A stretch of 64,000 nucleotides of DNA, from assembly GCF_000092405.1 (NCBI RefSeq), contig NC_014220.1:1116001-1180000 (forward strand), in the 5' to 3' direction. This document shows positions 51,801 through 60,078 of this stretch, one piece after another. Below the pieces are notes generated by a model. The model did not search any database. It was not told the origin of the DNA and was given only the letters and a program-made list of their open reading frames with translations. The position numbers and the translations under genes are program-made. Source of the DNA: Syntrophothermus lipocalidus DSM 12680. GTDB taxonomy: Bacteria; Bacillota; Syntrophomonadia; Syntrophomonadales; Syntrophothermaceae. How positions within the stretch are numbered: the first letter of the stretch is position 1; each line of letters starts with the position of its first letter.

Positions 51801-51995
51801 ACCCGCGTCGGGATTCAGTGTTTCCAGCGCATTACGTAGATACCGGGTCAGCACCACCTCGGAAGTGGTCTCCCGGCCGAGGGTCCCCGATGTGCCAAGG
51901 GTTTCGTGGAAGCAGTTGACGGTTTCCCAGCCGAGTTGCTTGAACAGGGCGATAGCCGGCTGTTCTATCAAGGCATCTTCACCGTACTGGTTCAT
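48843..51995 (-). CDS. hsdR: Type I restriction endonuclease subunit R
   Basis: HsdR (1050 residues) is the motor and nuclease of a type I restriction system and cuts unmodified DNA after ATP-driven translocation. The N-terminal PD-(D/E)xK nuclease has D147 in RADLVGF and E161-x-K163 in FIELKSA. The helicase core has Walker A in HTQGSGKS (298-303), the DEAH box in LVDEAHRSQ, SFIAFTGTPLMAGE and later IARANRVFKDK. The C-terminal 200 residues are helical and bind the methylase. Its ATG follows the hsdS stop directly, as expected for the third gene of hsdM-hsdS-hsdR. Confidence 0.96.
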   Translation of the reverse strand: MNQYGEDALIEQPAIALFKQLGWETVNCFHETLGTSGTLGRETTSEVVLTRYLRNALETLNPDAGREAINLAIEEIVRDRSSLSPVQANREVYRLLKDGVKVAYKNADDEETDDVVRIIDWNDPGNNHFLLASQLWVTGEIYKRRADLVGFVNGIPLVFIELKSASKRLEDAYNNNLKDYKNTIPQIFWYNGFIILSNGSQSRIGSMSASWEHFAEWKKINSEGEKGVVSLETMIRGTCAKDKLLDIVENFTLFSDAGGSLVKLIAKNHQYLGVNNAIEAVKRMRENKGRLGVFWHTQGSGKSYSMLFFCQKILRKIHGNWTFVVVTDRTELDDQIYKNFAAAGAVIEQRIQAESREHLKSLLAENHRMVFTLIQKFQSESDGKYPKITDRDDIIVLVDEAHRSQYDTLAANMRSAMPNASFIAFTGTPLMAGEEKTREVFGDYISIYNFRQSIEDRATVPLYYENRIPELQLINENLNDDIQDIIDSADLGEDQEKKLEREFAREYHLITRDDRLETIAEDIVKHFMNRGEMGKAMVVTIDRYTAVKMYDKVRKYWQGYIEELNRQLLACPLEEITEIRNKLDYMKETDMAVVVSSSQNEVEDFQKKGLDILSHRKRMVTEDLDKKFKDPNDLLRIVFVCSMWLTGFDAPAVNTIYLDKPMKNHTLMQTIARANRVFKDKTCGTIVDYIGVFRNLQKALAIYASPAAGGSVDTPVKDKAALVDELKRAVTETTAFCHEKGIDVDRLLAASGLEMVGLLDDAVERLVVNDQTKQQFQSLAGNTVKLYKAILPDPEASEFAKQKNLFACISDKIRALAPPVDISEIMDDIEEVLDRSIASEGYIIQEDPAGYNAKVDLSEIDFEALREFFEKSRKHTEVEKLKGLVNAKLNKLVRLNKSRIDFAERFQKLIDEYNSGALNVELMFDRLVAFAKELTEEEKRGMAEQLTEEELALFDILIKPEPQLTEKDRSQVKKVVRELLVTLKKEKLVLDWRKRQQTRAAVLIAIQDTLDRELPRAYTPKIFEEKCVQVYQHIYDSYYGAGQSIYSRAC

Positions 51996-53264
51996 TTAAT
52001 CACCACCTACGGCAATATCCAGATCCTCCACATTCAATTCGCCCGAGATAAGCTTGGGTAAGAGCAGATCACGGGTACGGCGGAGGACGGTGTTTTGTTT
52101 GAGAAGAATGTTCAGGAATTTCCTATATCCCATAATTATCTCCTCAAACATATCTATGATTTCTTTCGGTGGTATTACTAAGCTGATATCTGTTATTACA
52201 CTTGCGCTTGCACTTTTCCTTGTTGTTCCAGTAGAAGCTCTATTAATATAGTTTTGATAACGGTCGGAAAGCAAAAAGTAGAATAAATAGTAAGGCGCCA
52301 CCGATAGTGATCTGATCTTCAAGCGTATAAGGTAGGAAGCAAATACAGCCTCTACAGATTGTTCAACAATACCAACCTTCCCGGGGTCTGCCATCCTAAT
52401 AACAAGTATATCTCCCTGTTTAAGTTTATACTTCCTATAATCCTCATCATTAATAGTGCAAAACTGCACTTTATCCCAATCAATGTATGAGTTCTTATTA
52501 ATATCAGTACCTCTAAGATATTTGGGTCCAACGGGTAAATCTCTTGCTGATTCTGTATAACCGTATTGCGTATCAACTAAATCTGATAATCTTTTAACCT
52601 CCCACCCCTCGGGTATCGGCCCCAATTCCGAATCCACCATCCTGACCTTCTCGTAGCCCGGGAACCTGAACTTTACAAACCATTCGCGGTAAATAAGCTG
52701 CGCCATTTCCTCTAGAATTCTGATGCGGCGGTTATTGTTATCAATCAGGTCGTCGTAGGCAGAGAGGATGGCAGCAATTTTGCGTTGAATAGGAAAATGT
52801 GGTAGGCAAATCTCCATCTCTTTTAACAAAGCAATCGTATAGGCGGGTTGGGATGACCCAATTACGCACTTCTTCAACTGCTCTCGTCCTTGGGGTGATA
52901 ATAACCAATAATACAAGAAGCGGTTGTCCAGATTCCTGAAGTTAGTGAACCATGTAAGGTTTCCATCTTTGAAATAAAACTCTTCTCCATGCCTCACAAC
53001 ATATGGAACCCCGAGAGTTCCAACCGAGGTTAATAGTAGATCACCAGCCTTAGGTGTTCCAAATTTTGCCCGTATCTGTTCAAACTTAACCCGGTCGATG
53101 AATAACTCTGTTGAAACATCTAACTTGCCTTGATGTTTTTCTACAATTTCTTTCCCCCTATAAAAAGGTACTCCTTCAGGTTTATAATCAGCAGCGTATA
53201 TGCGTTTGCTAGAAGTAATATCGCAAAGTTCACTCATTTTATAGAGCTTAGTCGAGCTTTTCAT
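51996..53264 (-). CDS. hsdS: Type I restriction-modification specificity subunit S
   Basis: HsdS (422 residues) recognises the two half-sites of the target DNA. Two target-recognition domains are visible. The first ends near the coiled-coil spacer with [22 protein letters not shown]. The second begins after [15 protein letters not shown] and ends near the C-terminal helix ([20 protein letters not shown]). The first half of the second domain is AT-richer than its neighbours, as is common in swapped recognition domains. The ATG at 53264 lies in GGAGGGTTTTGATG and overlaps hsdM by 17 bases. Confidence 0.94.
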   Translation of the reverse strand: MKSSTKLYKMSELCDITSSKRIYAADYKPEGVPFYRGKEIVEKHQGKLDVSTELFIDRVKFEQIRAKFGTPKAGDLLLTSVGTLGVPYVVRHGEEFYFKDGNLTWFTNFRNLDNRFLYYWLLSPQGREQLKKCVIGSSQPAYTIALLKEMEICLPHFPIQRKIAAILSAYDDLIDNNNRRIRILEEMAQLIYREWFVKFRFPGYEKVRMVDSELGPIPEGWEVKRLSDLVDTQYGYTESARDLPVGPKYLRGTDINKNSYIDWDKVQFCTINDEDYRKYKLKQGDILVIRMADPGKVGIVEQSVEAVFASYLIRLKIRSLSVAPYYLFYFLLSDRYQNYINRASTGTTRKSASASVITDISLVIPPKEIIDMFEEIIMGYRKFLNILLKQNTVLRRTRDLLLPKLISGELNVEDLDIAVGGD

Positions 53265-54819
53265 CAAAACCCTCCAATAACTTTCCCACATTCTCCCTTA
53301 TCCTTTCCTCCAGCTCCGCTGCCTCGGCGTTGAGCTGCTCCAACTCTTCGTTCAGCTCTTGCAGCCTTTCCGTGAAATCATAGTCTTCCTCTTCCTTCTG
53401 AGCCACACCAACATACCTGCCGGGGTTGAGGCTCCAGCCCTGGGCTTCGATTTCCTCTATAGTCGCTACCTTGCACAGGCCAGGCACATCCACATATTTG
53501 CCTTCCGGAAACTTATCCTCGAGCATTTCATCCGACCCATTTACGGTCTCCACCGGCTCGCCCCGGTACAAGCGTACGATATTGGCGATAAACTCAATCT
53601 GTTCCGGGGTAAACTCGCGGTGGGCCCGGTCTACCTGGCGGTAGATGTTCCTCGCATCGATGAACAGCACTTTATTACCCCGCTCAGTCTGCCGTTTACC
53701 CTTGTCGAAGAACCAGAGGGTGCATGGTAGAGTAACGGTATAGAAGAAGTTAGGCCCGATGGTGATCATCACATCCACAACCCGGTCCTGGATGAGCTTT
53801 TTTCTTATCTCGAGTTCAGAACCCCTGGCATCGCTGGCAGAGTTGGCCATGACGAAGCCCGCCCGTCCAGTATCGTTTAAAGCGCTGTAAAACTCCTGGA
53901 TCCAGATGTAGTTGGCGTTATCGACAGTGGGAAGCCCAAAAGGATAACGCGGGTCGTCTTTGATCTTCTCTTTGTCCACCCCGTCCACGTTGAAGGGGGG
54001 ATTAGCCATGACAAAATCGAACCGGCCTATGCAGTTATGTACATTCTCGTAATAGGTGTTGGCCTGACGGATGTCCCCCGAAAGCCCGTGGACCGCGAGG
54101 TTCATCTTGCACAGTCTGACTGTTTCGGCCACTTTCTCCTGCCCGTAGATGGATATCTCACTGCTGGGGTTTTTCTTGTGATTCTGGACAAACCGGGCCG
54201 ACTGGACAAACATGCCGCCTGACCCGCAGGCCGGGTCCAGGATGCGTCCTCGGTATGGCTCGATGACCTCGACAATTAGCTTTACCAGCGAAGTGGGCGT
54301 GTAAAATTCCCCGCCCCGCTGCCCTTCTGAACGTGCGAACTCGCCGAGAAAGTATTCATATACGTTGCCAAAAACGTCCCCTTCGACGTCCATCGGGATT
54401 TCGGAGAATGTTTTTAGTAGAGCTATCAGTGTATCGTTGTCCAGCCGGGTATAGGTTTTGGGAAGGACATCCTTAAGGTCTTCGTTCTCGGCTTCGATGG
54501 CTTTCATGGCTTCGTTCACAGCCTTCCCGATATTCTCCCCTTCCGGCAGCTTCAGGAGGTAAGAATATCTCGCCTGTTCTGGAAGGTACATAACCCCCCT
54601 GGCTTGATAGTCAGCTTTGCCAATAACACGCCTTGAACCTGCCTTAGCCTTTTTAGCCAGCTCCTTTTCGGCCATACTGAACTTGTGATCGGCAAAGCGC
54701 AGGAATATCAGCCCAAGCACGGGAACCGAGTATTCTGAAGCTTTTAATTTCGAGTTAGCTCTTAATTGGTCTGCCGCGTTCCACAGCTTCTTTTCTATTT
54801 CATTGTTGATTGACGGCAT
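53248..54819 (-). CDS. hsdM: Type I restriction-modification methyltransferase subunit M
   Basis: HsdM (523 residues) is the adenine-N6 methyltransferase. The SAM site is [12 protein letters not shown], the catalytic motif NPPFNVDG, and the N-terminal helical domain begins [18 protein letters not shown]-terminal coiled coil ([16 protein letters not shown]) contacts HsdS. The ATG at 54819 is preceded by GAGGTG. The frame is open 34 codons further, but that part does not resemble the family. The order M-S-R is complete and all frames are intact, so the system is probably functional. Confidence 0.95.
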   Translation of the reverse strand: MPSINNEIEKKLWNAADQLRANSKLKASEYSVPVLGLIFLRFADHKFSMAEKELAKKAKAGSRRVIGKADYQARGVMYLPEQARYSYLLKLPEGENIGKAVNEAMKAIEAENEDLKDVLPKTYTRLDNDTLIALLKTFSEIPMDVEGDVFGNVYEYFLGEFARSEGQRGGEFYTPTSLVKLIVEVIEPYRGRILDPACGSGGMFVQSARFVQNHKKNPSSEISIYGQEKVAETVRLCKMNLAVHGLSGDIRQANTYYENVHNCIGRFDFVMANPPFNVDGVDKEKIKDDPRYPFGLPTVDNANYIWIQEFYSALNDTGRAGFVMANSASDARGSELEIRKKLIQDRVVDVMITIGPNFFYTVTLPCTLWFFDKGKRQTERGNKVLFIDARNIYRQVDRAHREFTPEQIEFIANIVRLYRGEPVETVNGSDEMLEDKFPEGKYVDVPGLCKVATIEEIEAQGWSLNPGRYVGVAQKEEEDYDFTERLQELNEELEQLNAEAAELEERIRENVGKLLEGFDEKLD

Positions 54820-55000
54820 TGTCTGCACCTCGTTAATAGTTCGACTTAGCTCAATAAGAAATTCTCCTTTGTTTTCCCAAATCCTGCATAATTCGTTTAG
54901 ATATCTTGATTTCCCTGCCAAAAACCCCTTACGGTTTACCGGTAATTCTCTGCTTACCTGTATGTAGCGCTAGCACCAATAATAGCCACAATATATTAGG
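54820..55000. other. Gap between recombinase and hsdM
   Basis: About 180 bases that should hold the hsdM promoter and perhaps an attachment site. I see only a short palindrome, TTACCGGTAA, near 54938-54947. No duplicated core that would mark att sites could be identified within the window. Confidence 0.35.
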
Positions 55001-56707
55001 TTAACAGCATTTAGGATTCGCTATATCTTCTATCGGGACAATTCCCCGAACCTCTAAACGGTCTGGATACACCCACAGCTTCACCTGCAACCTGTCAAGC
55101 AGTTCCTCCCAGGTTACTACCTTCTGTGGGAATCCGACCGTTAAATGTTTTTCATCGTGAACCTTCACAAAGGCAATATTTTCAGTAATTTTATCGTCAT
55201 CCGGCTGGTAGCGGACATCAAACAGTTCCTCTTCAATCGCTTCTTTCACAACAGCAATATTCTGCTCCAGCTTTGTAAGGTTTTCCATCTCCGGCCAGTA
55301 ATGCTCATAACGCCTGCGGACAGCAAGCTCCTGCTCCTTCAATTCATTGATTTGCCGCTTATAATCTTCGTGAGACAAAGCCCCGTCAACATAGACAGTA
55401 GCAAGCCTTTTCTGCTTCTCCTGCAGATGAGAAATTTGCTCTGTTATGGGAGAGAGCAGGGTTTCAAGTTCTTCTTTCCGGCGTTCCAGCGAACCGACGT
55501 ACTCCTCGATGGCTTTCCGCATCTGGTCTTTGTCTTGAAGCATATCAATAAGCCGTTTTTTGACTTCTGCAGTAACTGCTTCGCCGTCAAGCACAGGGCT
55601 GTCGCATTTCGGGCTCCCGTCAAGGTGATACTGTTTCAATTTCCCGTTGCACTTGAAAACCAGCTTTGCGCCTTTGTTATACATAGCATCGTGAAACGGG
55701 CGCTGGCAGACACCGCAGAAGATACGACCGGCAAGTATAGGCTTGGGCCTCTTGCGGTTAAAGCCTCCTCTGGACTGCACTCTCTTTTCCTGCGCTTTCT
55801 CCCAGAGCATCTTGTCAATTATCGGCGGGAAGTCTACCTCAAACCACCCATCAGTTTTTTCCTTCTTTATTTTTTCGACCTGTTCTGGACTGACCTGCAT
55901 TTTATCACCCCTCCAGAGATAATTTGTCCCGGCGTAAACAGTGTGAGTAAGAATGCGTTGGACGGTAGCGTCGCCCCAATGAGCCTGCATTTTTCCAGCG
56001 CGCCCTTTTCGGGTTTTGCGAAATTGGTTAGGCGTGGGTATACCGAGTTCAGTCAGCTTTTCGGCAATCCGCACCATACCCAAAGGCTGTCCTGACTCGT
56101 CTCCATAGACGTACCATTGGAAAATAAGCTTAACTATCTTGGCTTCATCTTCTCGAATTACCCACTCTTCCTTTTCGTCATCCCACCTGTAGCCAAAGGG
56201 TTGAGAGCCGCCGGAATACTTGCCTGCTTTTGCCAGCTTTTTCTTGCCGGTCACCGTCCTTAATTTGATAACTTCCCTTTCATACTCCGCAAAAGTGGCG
56301 AGGATGTTTGACTGCAGTTTACCTTCGGGAGTGTCATCGTTGGACCCCTGCACGAAAATAAAGCCGTCTCCTTTAAGGCCGCACCGCCTTACTTTTCGGG
56401 CTTCATCCCGCAGGGCGGCAAAAAGGGCTAAAGAGCGGGAAAGCCTGTCTTGGCGGTAGACGAAAATAGCGTCGTATTCTCCCGCTTGGTATTTCTCCCA
56501 AAGCTGATGGAGCACTGGTCTCGCATCAATCCCCAGTGCTCCGCTGTATCCGTCTTCTTTGAATACGTCTTCTTCTGTAACGTGGTAACCGCGTCTTTTT
56601 GCTTCCTCCATACAAATTTCCGCTTGGGTATCGAGAGAAGTCCCTTCTGCTTGGTCTTCTGTGGAAACCCGACAGAGGACAGCGGCACGCTTTATTAACT
56701 GCTTCAT
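55001..56707 (-). CDS. Large serine recombinase
   Basis: A 568-residue site-specific recombinase. The N-terminal resolvase domain has the nucleophile S15 in CRVSTEDQ and the YRQDRLSRS helix. It is followed by the recombinase domain (GKYSGGSQPFGYRW, AEKLTELGIPTP) and a zinc ribbon (CGVCQRPF, later a paired Cys). A long coiled coil lies around 420-480. These enzymes integrate or excise phages and conjugative elements, so this gene marks mobile DNA. GGTGG stands before the ATG. The LysM-like gene is 11 bp upstream on the same strand, and hsdM follows. Confidence 0.94.
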   Translation of the reverse strand: MKQLIKRAAVLCRVSTEDQAEGTSLDTQAEICMEEAKRRGYHVTEEDVFKEDGYSGALGIDARPVLHQLWEKYQAGEYDAIFVYRQDRLSRSLALFAALRDEARKVRRCGLKGDGFIFVQGSNDDTPEGKLQSNILATFAEYEREVIKLRTVTGKKKLAKAGKYSGGSQPFGYRWDDEKEEWVIREDEAKIVKLIFQWYVYGDESGQPLGMVRIAEKLTELGIPTPNQFRKTRKGRAGKMQAHWGDATVQRILTHTVYAGTNYLWRGDKMQVSPEQVEKIKKEKTDGWFEVDFPPIIDKMLWEKAQEKRVQSRGGFNRKRPKPILAGRIFCGVCQRPFHDAMYNKGAKLVFKCNGKLKQYHLDGSPKCDSPVLDGEAVTAEVKKRLIDMLQDKDQMRKAIEEYVGSLERRKEELETLLSPITEQISHLQEKQKRLATVYVDGALSHEDYKRQINELKEQELAVRRRYEHYWPEMENLTKLEQNIAVVKEAIEEELFDVRYQPDDDKITENIAFVKVHDEKHLTVGFPQKVVTWEELLDRLQVKLWVYPDRLEVRGIVPIEDIANPKCC

Positions 56708-56718
56708 GCTACCACCTA

Positions 56719-57810
56719 CTAGTTCACTTTTGCACCTTTGTCAATATAAATCGGTATCTTTAAGGTGTCTCCCGCTTTGATATAGTGAGGGTCGGTAATG
56801 TTGTTAAGTTTCAGAACCTGTTTAGCATACCATTCATAATTCATTCTGAAATGTTCATTCATAAAGTATGGTTTGATAATGTCAACCAGCGTATCTCCTG
56901 ATTTAATAGTTATCTCCCGTATCTCTTTTAGCTCCCACACATCATTAGGGCGGTCTGTAATATTGATACCGTCAATTGTCTCTACTTTGGCGCGGTCAAT
57001 ATATTCTTCGGGTGGTATTACCTTGTATCCGTCCTTAACGACATACCAAACACCAGTAATTTTGTTAATATACCTTCCTGTTTGTTCATCATAAATATAC
57101 TCTTCAAGTGCTGTCTGATAAAAACCTTTGAGTGTTTTTGTAACACCAAAATACGTCTCCACACCCTTCCAATCAGGTGGGGCAGCAGTACCTTTGGGAT
57201 ATTGGATAGGGTAGTTCAGCACCCAATAATCGAGGTTGTGTAACACCTGATGAGCATACCACAAATTTTTGATGTCGTGGTTCTTTACAGCTTCGCTTAT
57301 CAATTCTTGAGCTTTAGTAATATCGTCAGTGAAGGCTGTTTTATCAGCGAAAGCCGCTTTAACTTCTTCAAGTCGTTGTATATACCAATTGCCATCCTTT
57401 TCATTATACACCTTTTCCGTATAGCCGGGGATTTCGATTGTGCCGGTTTTCTCCCAGAAGACCCATCCCGGACTATTTGGGTCGCTGTACTTTTCAATCC
57501 AGTTTTCTGCTTCATAAACAAAACCGGACTCGAAATACATATGCAGTTCGTGAACGGTCTTTTTCGCTTTTTCTAAGTCTTCCTTCTTCACACCCTTAAA
57601 CAGTTCAGCTTGTACTTTTTCTACCATATCCTTGTCAGGCAAGGGAACATCAGACTTATGGAGGTTTGCTTTGCTGATAACAACGTCCGGCGTTTTCACA
57701 GATGAAGCTGTCTTATATGCAGTATCCTGAACTTGATTACTTGTTGCTGGATTAATCCAAAGCTTAGAAAAAATCAAGCAACCGCAACCAATGAGCGCAA
57801 CTATCACCAC
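56719..57810 (-). CDS. Exported protein with C-terminal LysM domain
   Basis: A protein of at least 363 residues. A hydrophobic helix at the N-terminus, with cysteines after it (VIVALIGCGCLIF), is a membrane anchor or lipoprotein-like signal. The middle is unrecognised and rich in aromatic residues (FESGFVYEAENWIEKY). The C-terminus is a LysM domain (ITIKSGDTLVDIIKPYF to YIKAGDTLKIPIYID), which binds peptidoglycan. The start is problematic: the GTG at 57810 has no Shine-Dalgarno sequence, and a GGGGGTGA 30 or so bases upstream leads only to an out-of-frame GTG. Base composition is AT-rich. The recombinase follows 11 bp later. Confidence 0.75.
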   Translation of the reverse strand: MVIVALIGCGCLIFSKLWINPATSNQVQDTAYKTASSVKTPDVVISKANLHKSDVPLPDKDMVEKVQAELFKGVKKEDLEKAKKTVHELHMYFESGFVYEAENWIEKYSDPNSPGWVFWEKTGTIEIPGYTEKVYNEKDGNWYIQRLEEVKAAFADKTAFTDDITKAQELISEAVKNHDIKNLWYAHQVLHNLDYWVLNYPIQYPKGTAAPPDWKGVETYFGVTKTLKGFYQTALEEYIYDEQTGRYINKITGVWYVVKDGYKVIPPEEYIDRAKVETIDGINITDRPNDVWELKEIREITIKSGDTLVDIIKPYFMNEHFRMNYEWYAKQVLKLNNITDPHYIKAGDTLKIPIYIDKGAKVN

Positions 57811-57913
57811 CGAAATAATGATTTCATGCCGATATTTCGTTTTTAGTCACCCCCGGTTATCCAAATGAACTAATAATAACAGCATGAGTAACATCAGGAT
57901 ACAGCTTACATAC

Positions 57914-58396
57914 TTATAAATAACGCTTTAACTCCGACCACGCCATCAATTTCTCTTCAAATGGCCTTGCCAGAGCTCTGCTTGTGCTCGGCATTGTTAT
58001 AAATTCAATATTTGGGGCAATTTTAACAAGTTTATTCCAGAGCCTTTCGGCCCTTTTACCGTTGAATGCAACCACTTTTATATGAGGATACTGCTTAAAG
58101 ATAGTAGAAAAATCGTTAACAACGGCATTACTAATATCACCGTCAAGACTGCCTGCTCTAGTACAGCTTGCCAGGACATCCCATAAGGCAATTTTAGACT
58201 CCAATAATTGAGCGACTTTTTGCTGGTATTCAAACGGCATGGGTTTCTCCAAAACAGAGAAGATAATAGACCAAAACTGGTTTCTCGAATCGGCATAGTA
58301 CTGCTTTTGCTCAAGAGACTTTTTTCCCGGCATTGTACCAACGATAAGTATTTTTGAAGTTGGGTTGATTACTGGAGGTAAACCTTCTTGTCTCAT
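57914..58396 (-). CDS. DNA-deoxyinosine (hypoxanthine) glycosylase, UDG superfamily
   Basis: A 160-residue protein of the uracil-DNA glycosylase superfamily, closest in pattern to family 6 hypoxanthine-DNA glycosylases. GTMPGKKSLEQKQYYADSRN is the active-site strand, followed by ALWDVLASCTRAGSLDGDI and the DNA-intercalating MPSTSRA loop. It should remove deaminated bases, mainly hypoxanthine, to start base excision repair. GGGAGAA lies before the ATG. It stands among accessory genes of lower GC content, suggesting it was carried in with them. Confidence 0.85.
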   Translation of the reverse strand: MRQEGLPPVINPTSKILIVGTMPGKKSLEQKQYYADSRNQFWSIIFSVLEKPMPFEYQQKVAQLLESKIALWDVLASCTRAGSLDGDISNAVVNDFSTIFKQYPHIKVVAFNGKRAERLWNKLVKIAPNIEFITMPSTSRALARPFEEKLMAWSELKRYL

Positions 58397-58447
58397 AGCT
58401 GCGTTCTCCCTAAATATTTTCGGAGTAACATAAAGGGATATTACATT

Positions 58448-58900
58448 TTATGTAAAACCGCATTGTAATCGAATGGATTTTATTTTGTAATGGAATATCC
58501 CGCCTGGTGCTTTAACTTCTATCACATCGCCGACTTTCCTTAGCAATAAAGATTTGCCAACCGGAGATAAATATGATATATCTCCGTCTTTCACACTGCC
58601 CCGAAAGGGGGTAATTATCCGATATTTATGAGTTTCTTTGTCGGATAAGTTTTGTATTTCTACTTCACTGCCGATAGTCACAAAGGGAAGTTTATTCCCT
58701 GCTTTTGATGACTTCTTAACTTTTCTGATGAGTTCGTCAACCTGTTTGATATAGTTTTCAAGAAGGATTTCAAATTCATCCCGTTCTTTTGACGGCCTTG
58801 GAAAAAATTCATCAAGAAGCTTATTTTTGCCTTCCTCGATTTCTACCAAGTGTTTAACTAGGCATTCAAATGCTGGCTCTGACAGTACAACTTTGGCCAA
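58448..58900 (-). CDS. GreA/GreB-like transcript-cleavage or RNAP-binding protein
   Basis: A 150-residue protein. The C-terminal half is a GreA/GreB FKBP-like domain (VTIGSEVEIQNL, YLSPVGKSLLLRKVGDVIEVKAPGG). The N-terminal half is helical (SEPAFECLVKHLVEIEE, then an acidic turn LLDEFFPRP), as in the Gre coiled coil but somewhat shorter. It probably binds the RNA polymerase secondary channel. GGAGGG stands eight bases before the TTG at 58900, which gives the family N-terminus; the frame continues to 58927. A palindrome, ACCATT-A-AATGGT (58923-58935), lies just upstream. Confidence 0.75.
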   Translation of the reverse strand: MAKVVLSEPAFECLVKHLVEIEEGKNKLLDEFFPRPSKERDEFEILLENYIKQVDELIRKVKKSSKAGNKLPFVTIGSEVEIQNLSDKETHKYRIITPFRGSVKDGDISYLSPVGKSLLLRKVGDVIEVKAPGGIFHYKIKSIRLQCGFT

Positions 58901-58942
58901 TTTAATTCCCTCCACTATTCGAACCATTAAATGGTAAACCCC

Positions 58943-58984
58943 TAAATAAAACGGAAGGGCGCTTCGCTGAACAGCGAAACACCC
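58943..58984 (-). terminator. Hairpin upstream of GreA-like gene
   Basis: On the minus strand GGGTGTTTCGCT-GTTC-AGCGAAGCGCCC forms a 12-bp stem with two G:U pairs, followed by TTCCGTTTTATTT. It is terminator-like and would separate the GreA-like gene from the genes upstream. Confidence 0.65.
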
Positions 58985-59196
58985 GTTATTGTTAACTTAT
59001 CACAACATACAATGATTGTCAATACTGCATCATCTTGCCATTTAATGCAACGGGTTATAGTTTCTGGTAATTTTACTACCTGCCTTAAAGAAAAGTTGCT
59101 TATGCCCTCCGGAGTATAAATATATTGACGAAAAAAGTTCCCTAGGGCATAGAGTCGTATAATTGGTTGTAATTTGAGAAAAAGCAAGAGTAAAGC

Positions 59197-59230
59197 GAGA
59201 GTGCCGCTGTTTTGATTAGGCGGCACTCTC
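59197..59230 (-). terminator. Hairpin overlapping the end of the coiled-coil gene
   Basis: GAGAGTGCCGC (59197-59207) and GCGGCACTCTC (59220-59230) form a perfect 11-bp stem that includes the stop codon of the coiled-coil gene on the minus strand. T-rich sequence (GCTTTACTCTTGCTTTTTC) follows, so it is probably the terminator. Confidence 0.65.
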
Positions 59231-59599
59231 ATTTCCTTCTTTTCCCGAAGTCTCTTCCTTTTTTCTTTCTACTCTGTAACGGGCAATTTCCTCTTCCACT
59301 TTAGCGATTTTTTCCCTGTAAAACTCAATCCGCAGTTTCTGCTCTGCCAGCTTCAATTCCAGCTTATCAATTGTTAACTGGTCGGCTCCAGCCTGCATTG
59401 CTTCAGTGTACTCTACTGCGTACTTATCCTGCATCTGCACCGCATAAGAAAGGTTAGCGCGGTAAGTCGCCCGTCTCTTCTGCAGCACCTGCAGTTTAAG
59501 GTCTTGTTCCTTACCCTCTGCGGAAACAGTAAACTCAACCTTCATTTTTTCCGTCTCCTCTTTCTTAGATTTTTGGACTGTTTGATTATTACCCGCCAT
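59216..59599 (-). CDS. Small coiled-coil protein
   Basis: A 127-residue, charged, mostly helical protein. The helix from about 45 to 115 contains LEAELK-type heptads (IDKLELKLAEQKLRIEFYR, KVEEEIARYRVE) typical of coiled coils. No family is recognised. GGAGG stands nine bases before the ATG at 59599; another ATG at 59608 overlaps the upstream stop. With the 88-residue gene before it, it forms a small operon divergent from the primase gene, as small orphan genes often do in mobile elements. Confidence 0.65.
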   Translation of the reverse strand: MAGNNQTVQKSKKEETEKMKVEFTVSAEGKEQDLKLQVLQKRRATYRANLSYAVQMQDKYAVEYTEAMQAGADQLTIDKLELKLAEQKLRIEFYREKIAKVEEEIARYRVERKKEETSGKEGNESAA

Positions 59600-59600
59600 T

Positions 59601-59867
59601 TTACTCATCCTCCTTTTTTACCGCTCGTTCCAAAATTTTCTTCAGCCGAGATAGAGCAGTGTCCACATCCCCGCCGGAATTCTTAAAGTGGCTGTAGACG
59701 CAACCCAACTCATAAACCAGAGAAGCTGGAGCCTCTTTTACGAGCATCTCCAGCTTCCGTTCCGCGACCTTTATACAGTTGCCTTGTTCCGGGAAGTCTC
59801 CGCTTTGTTCCAAACAGCGGATGATTTCCCGCACTTTCTTTTTGGCTTCTCTCTTGTTCAACGGCAT
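59601..59867 (-). CDS. Small helical orphan protein
   Basis: An 88-residue protein that looks entirely helical (NKREAKKKVREIIRCLEQ, RLKKILERAVKKEDE) with two cysteines. No domain is recognised. AAGGAG lies just before the ATG at 59867. Its end abuts the coiled-coil gene, so both are probably on one transcript. It is divergent from the primase-helicase gene, which begins 211 bp away. Confidence 0.6.
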   Translation of the reverse strand: MPLNKREAKKKVREIIRCLEQSGDFPEQGNCIKVAERKLEMLVKEAPASLVYELGCVYSHFKNSGGDVDTALSRLKKILERAVKKEDE

Positions 59868-59998
59868 CAACTCCTTATCTGTTAAATATTTCCATCTGCT
59901 TAATTATATTATAATGTACATCTATGTAAATTTAAAGAGGGAACCAAAATTTTGTCAAAATTTGTCTTTTTCTTTTTTTCGTACACTCTTTGGGCAAA

Positions 59999-60050
59999 GG
60001 TCAAAAATTTTGAGCTTCTTATTGAAAGTTGCTGAGGTCAAATGTATAAT
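59999..60050 (+). promoter_or_regulatory. Primase promoter with GGTCAAA motifs
   Basis: TTGAAA (60022-60027) and TATAAT (60045-60050) with a 17-base spacer form a near-consensus promoter. A GGTCAAA motif (60036-60042) lies inside the spacer and another at 59999-60005 just upstream. The positions suit a repressor or replication initiator acting on this promoter. Confidence 0.75.
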
Positions 60051-60078
60051 ATTACCATAGGCAGAGGAGGTTTTAAGA

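Noticed and set aside
58942-59232. 96-codon minus-strand frame between the coiled-coil and GreA-like genes
   Set aside because: It starts inside the terminator hairpin of the upstream gene, overlaps a second hairpin and has no recognisable domain.
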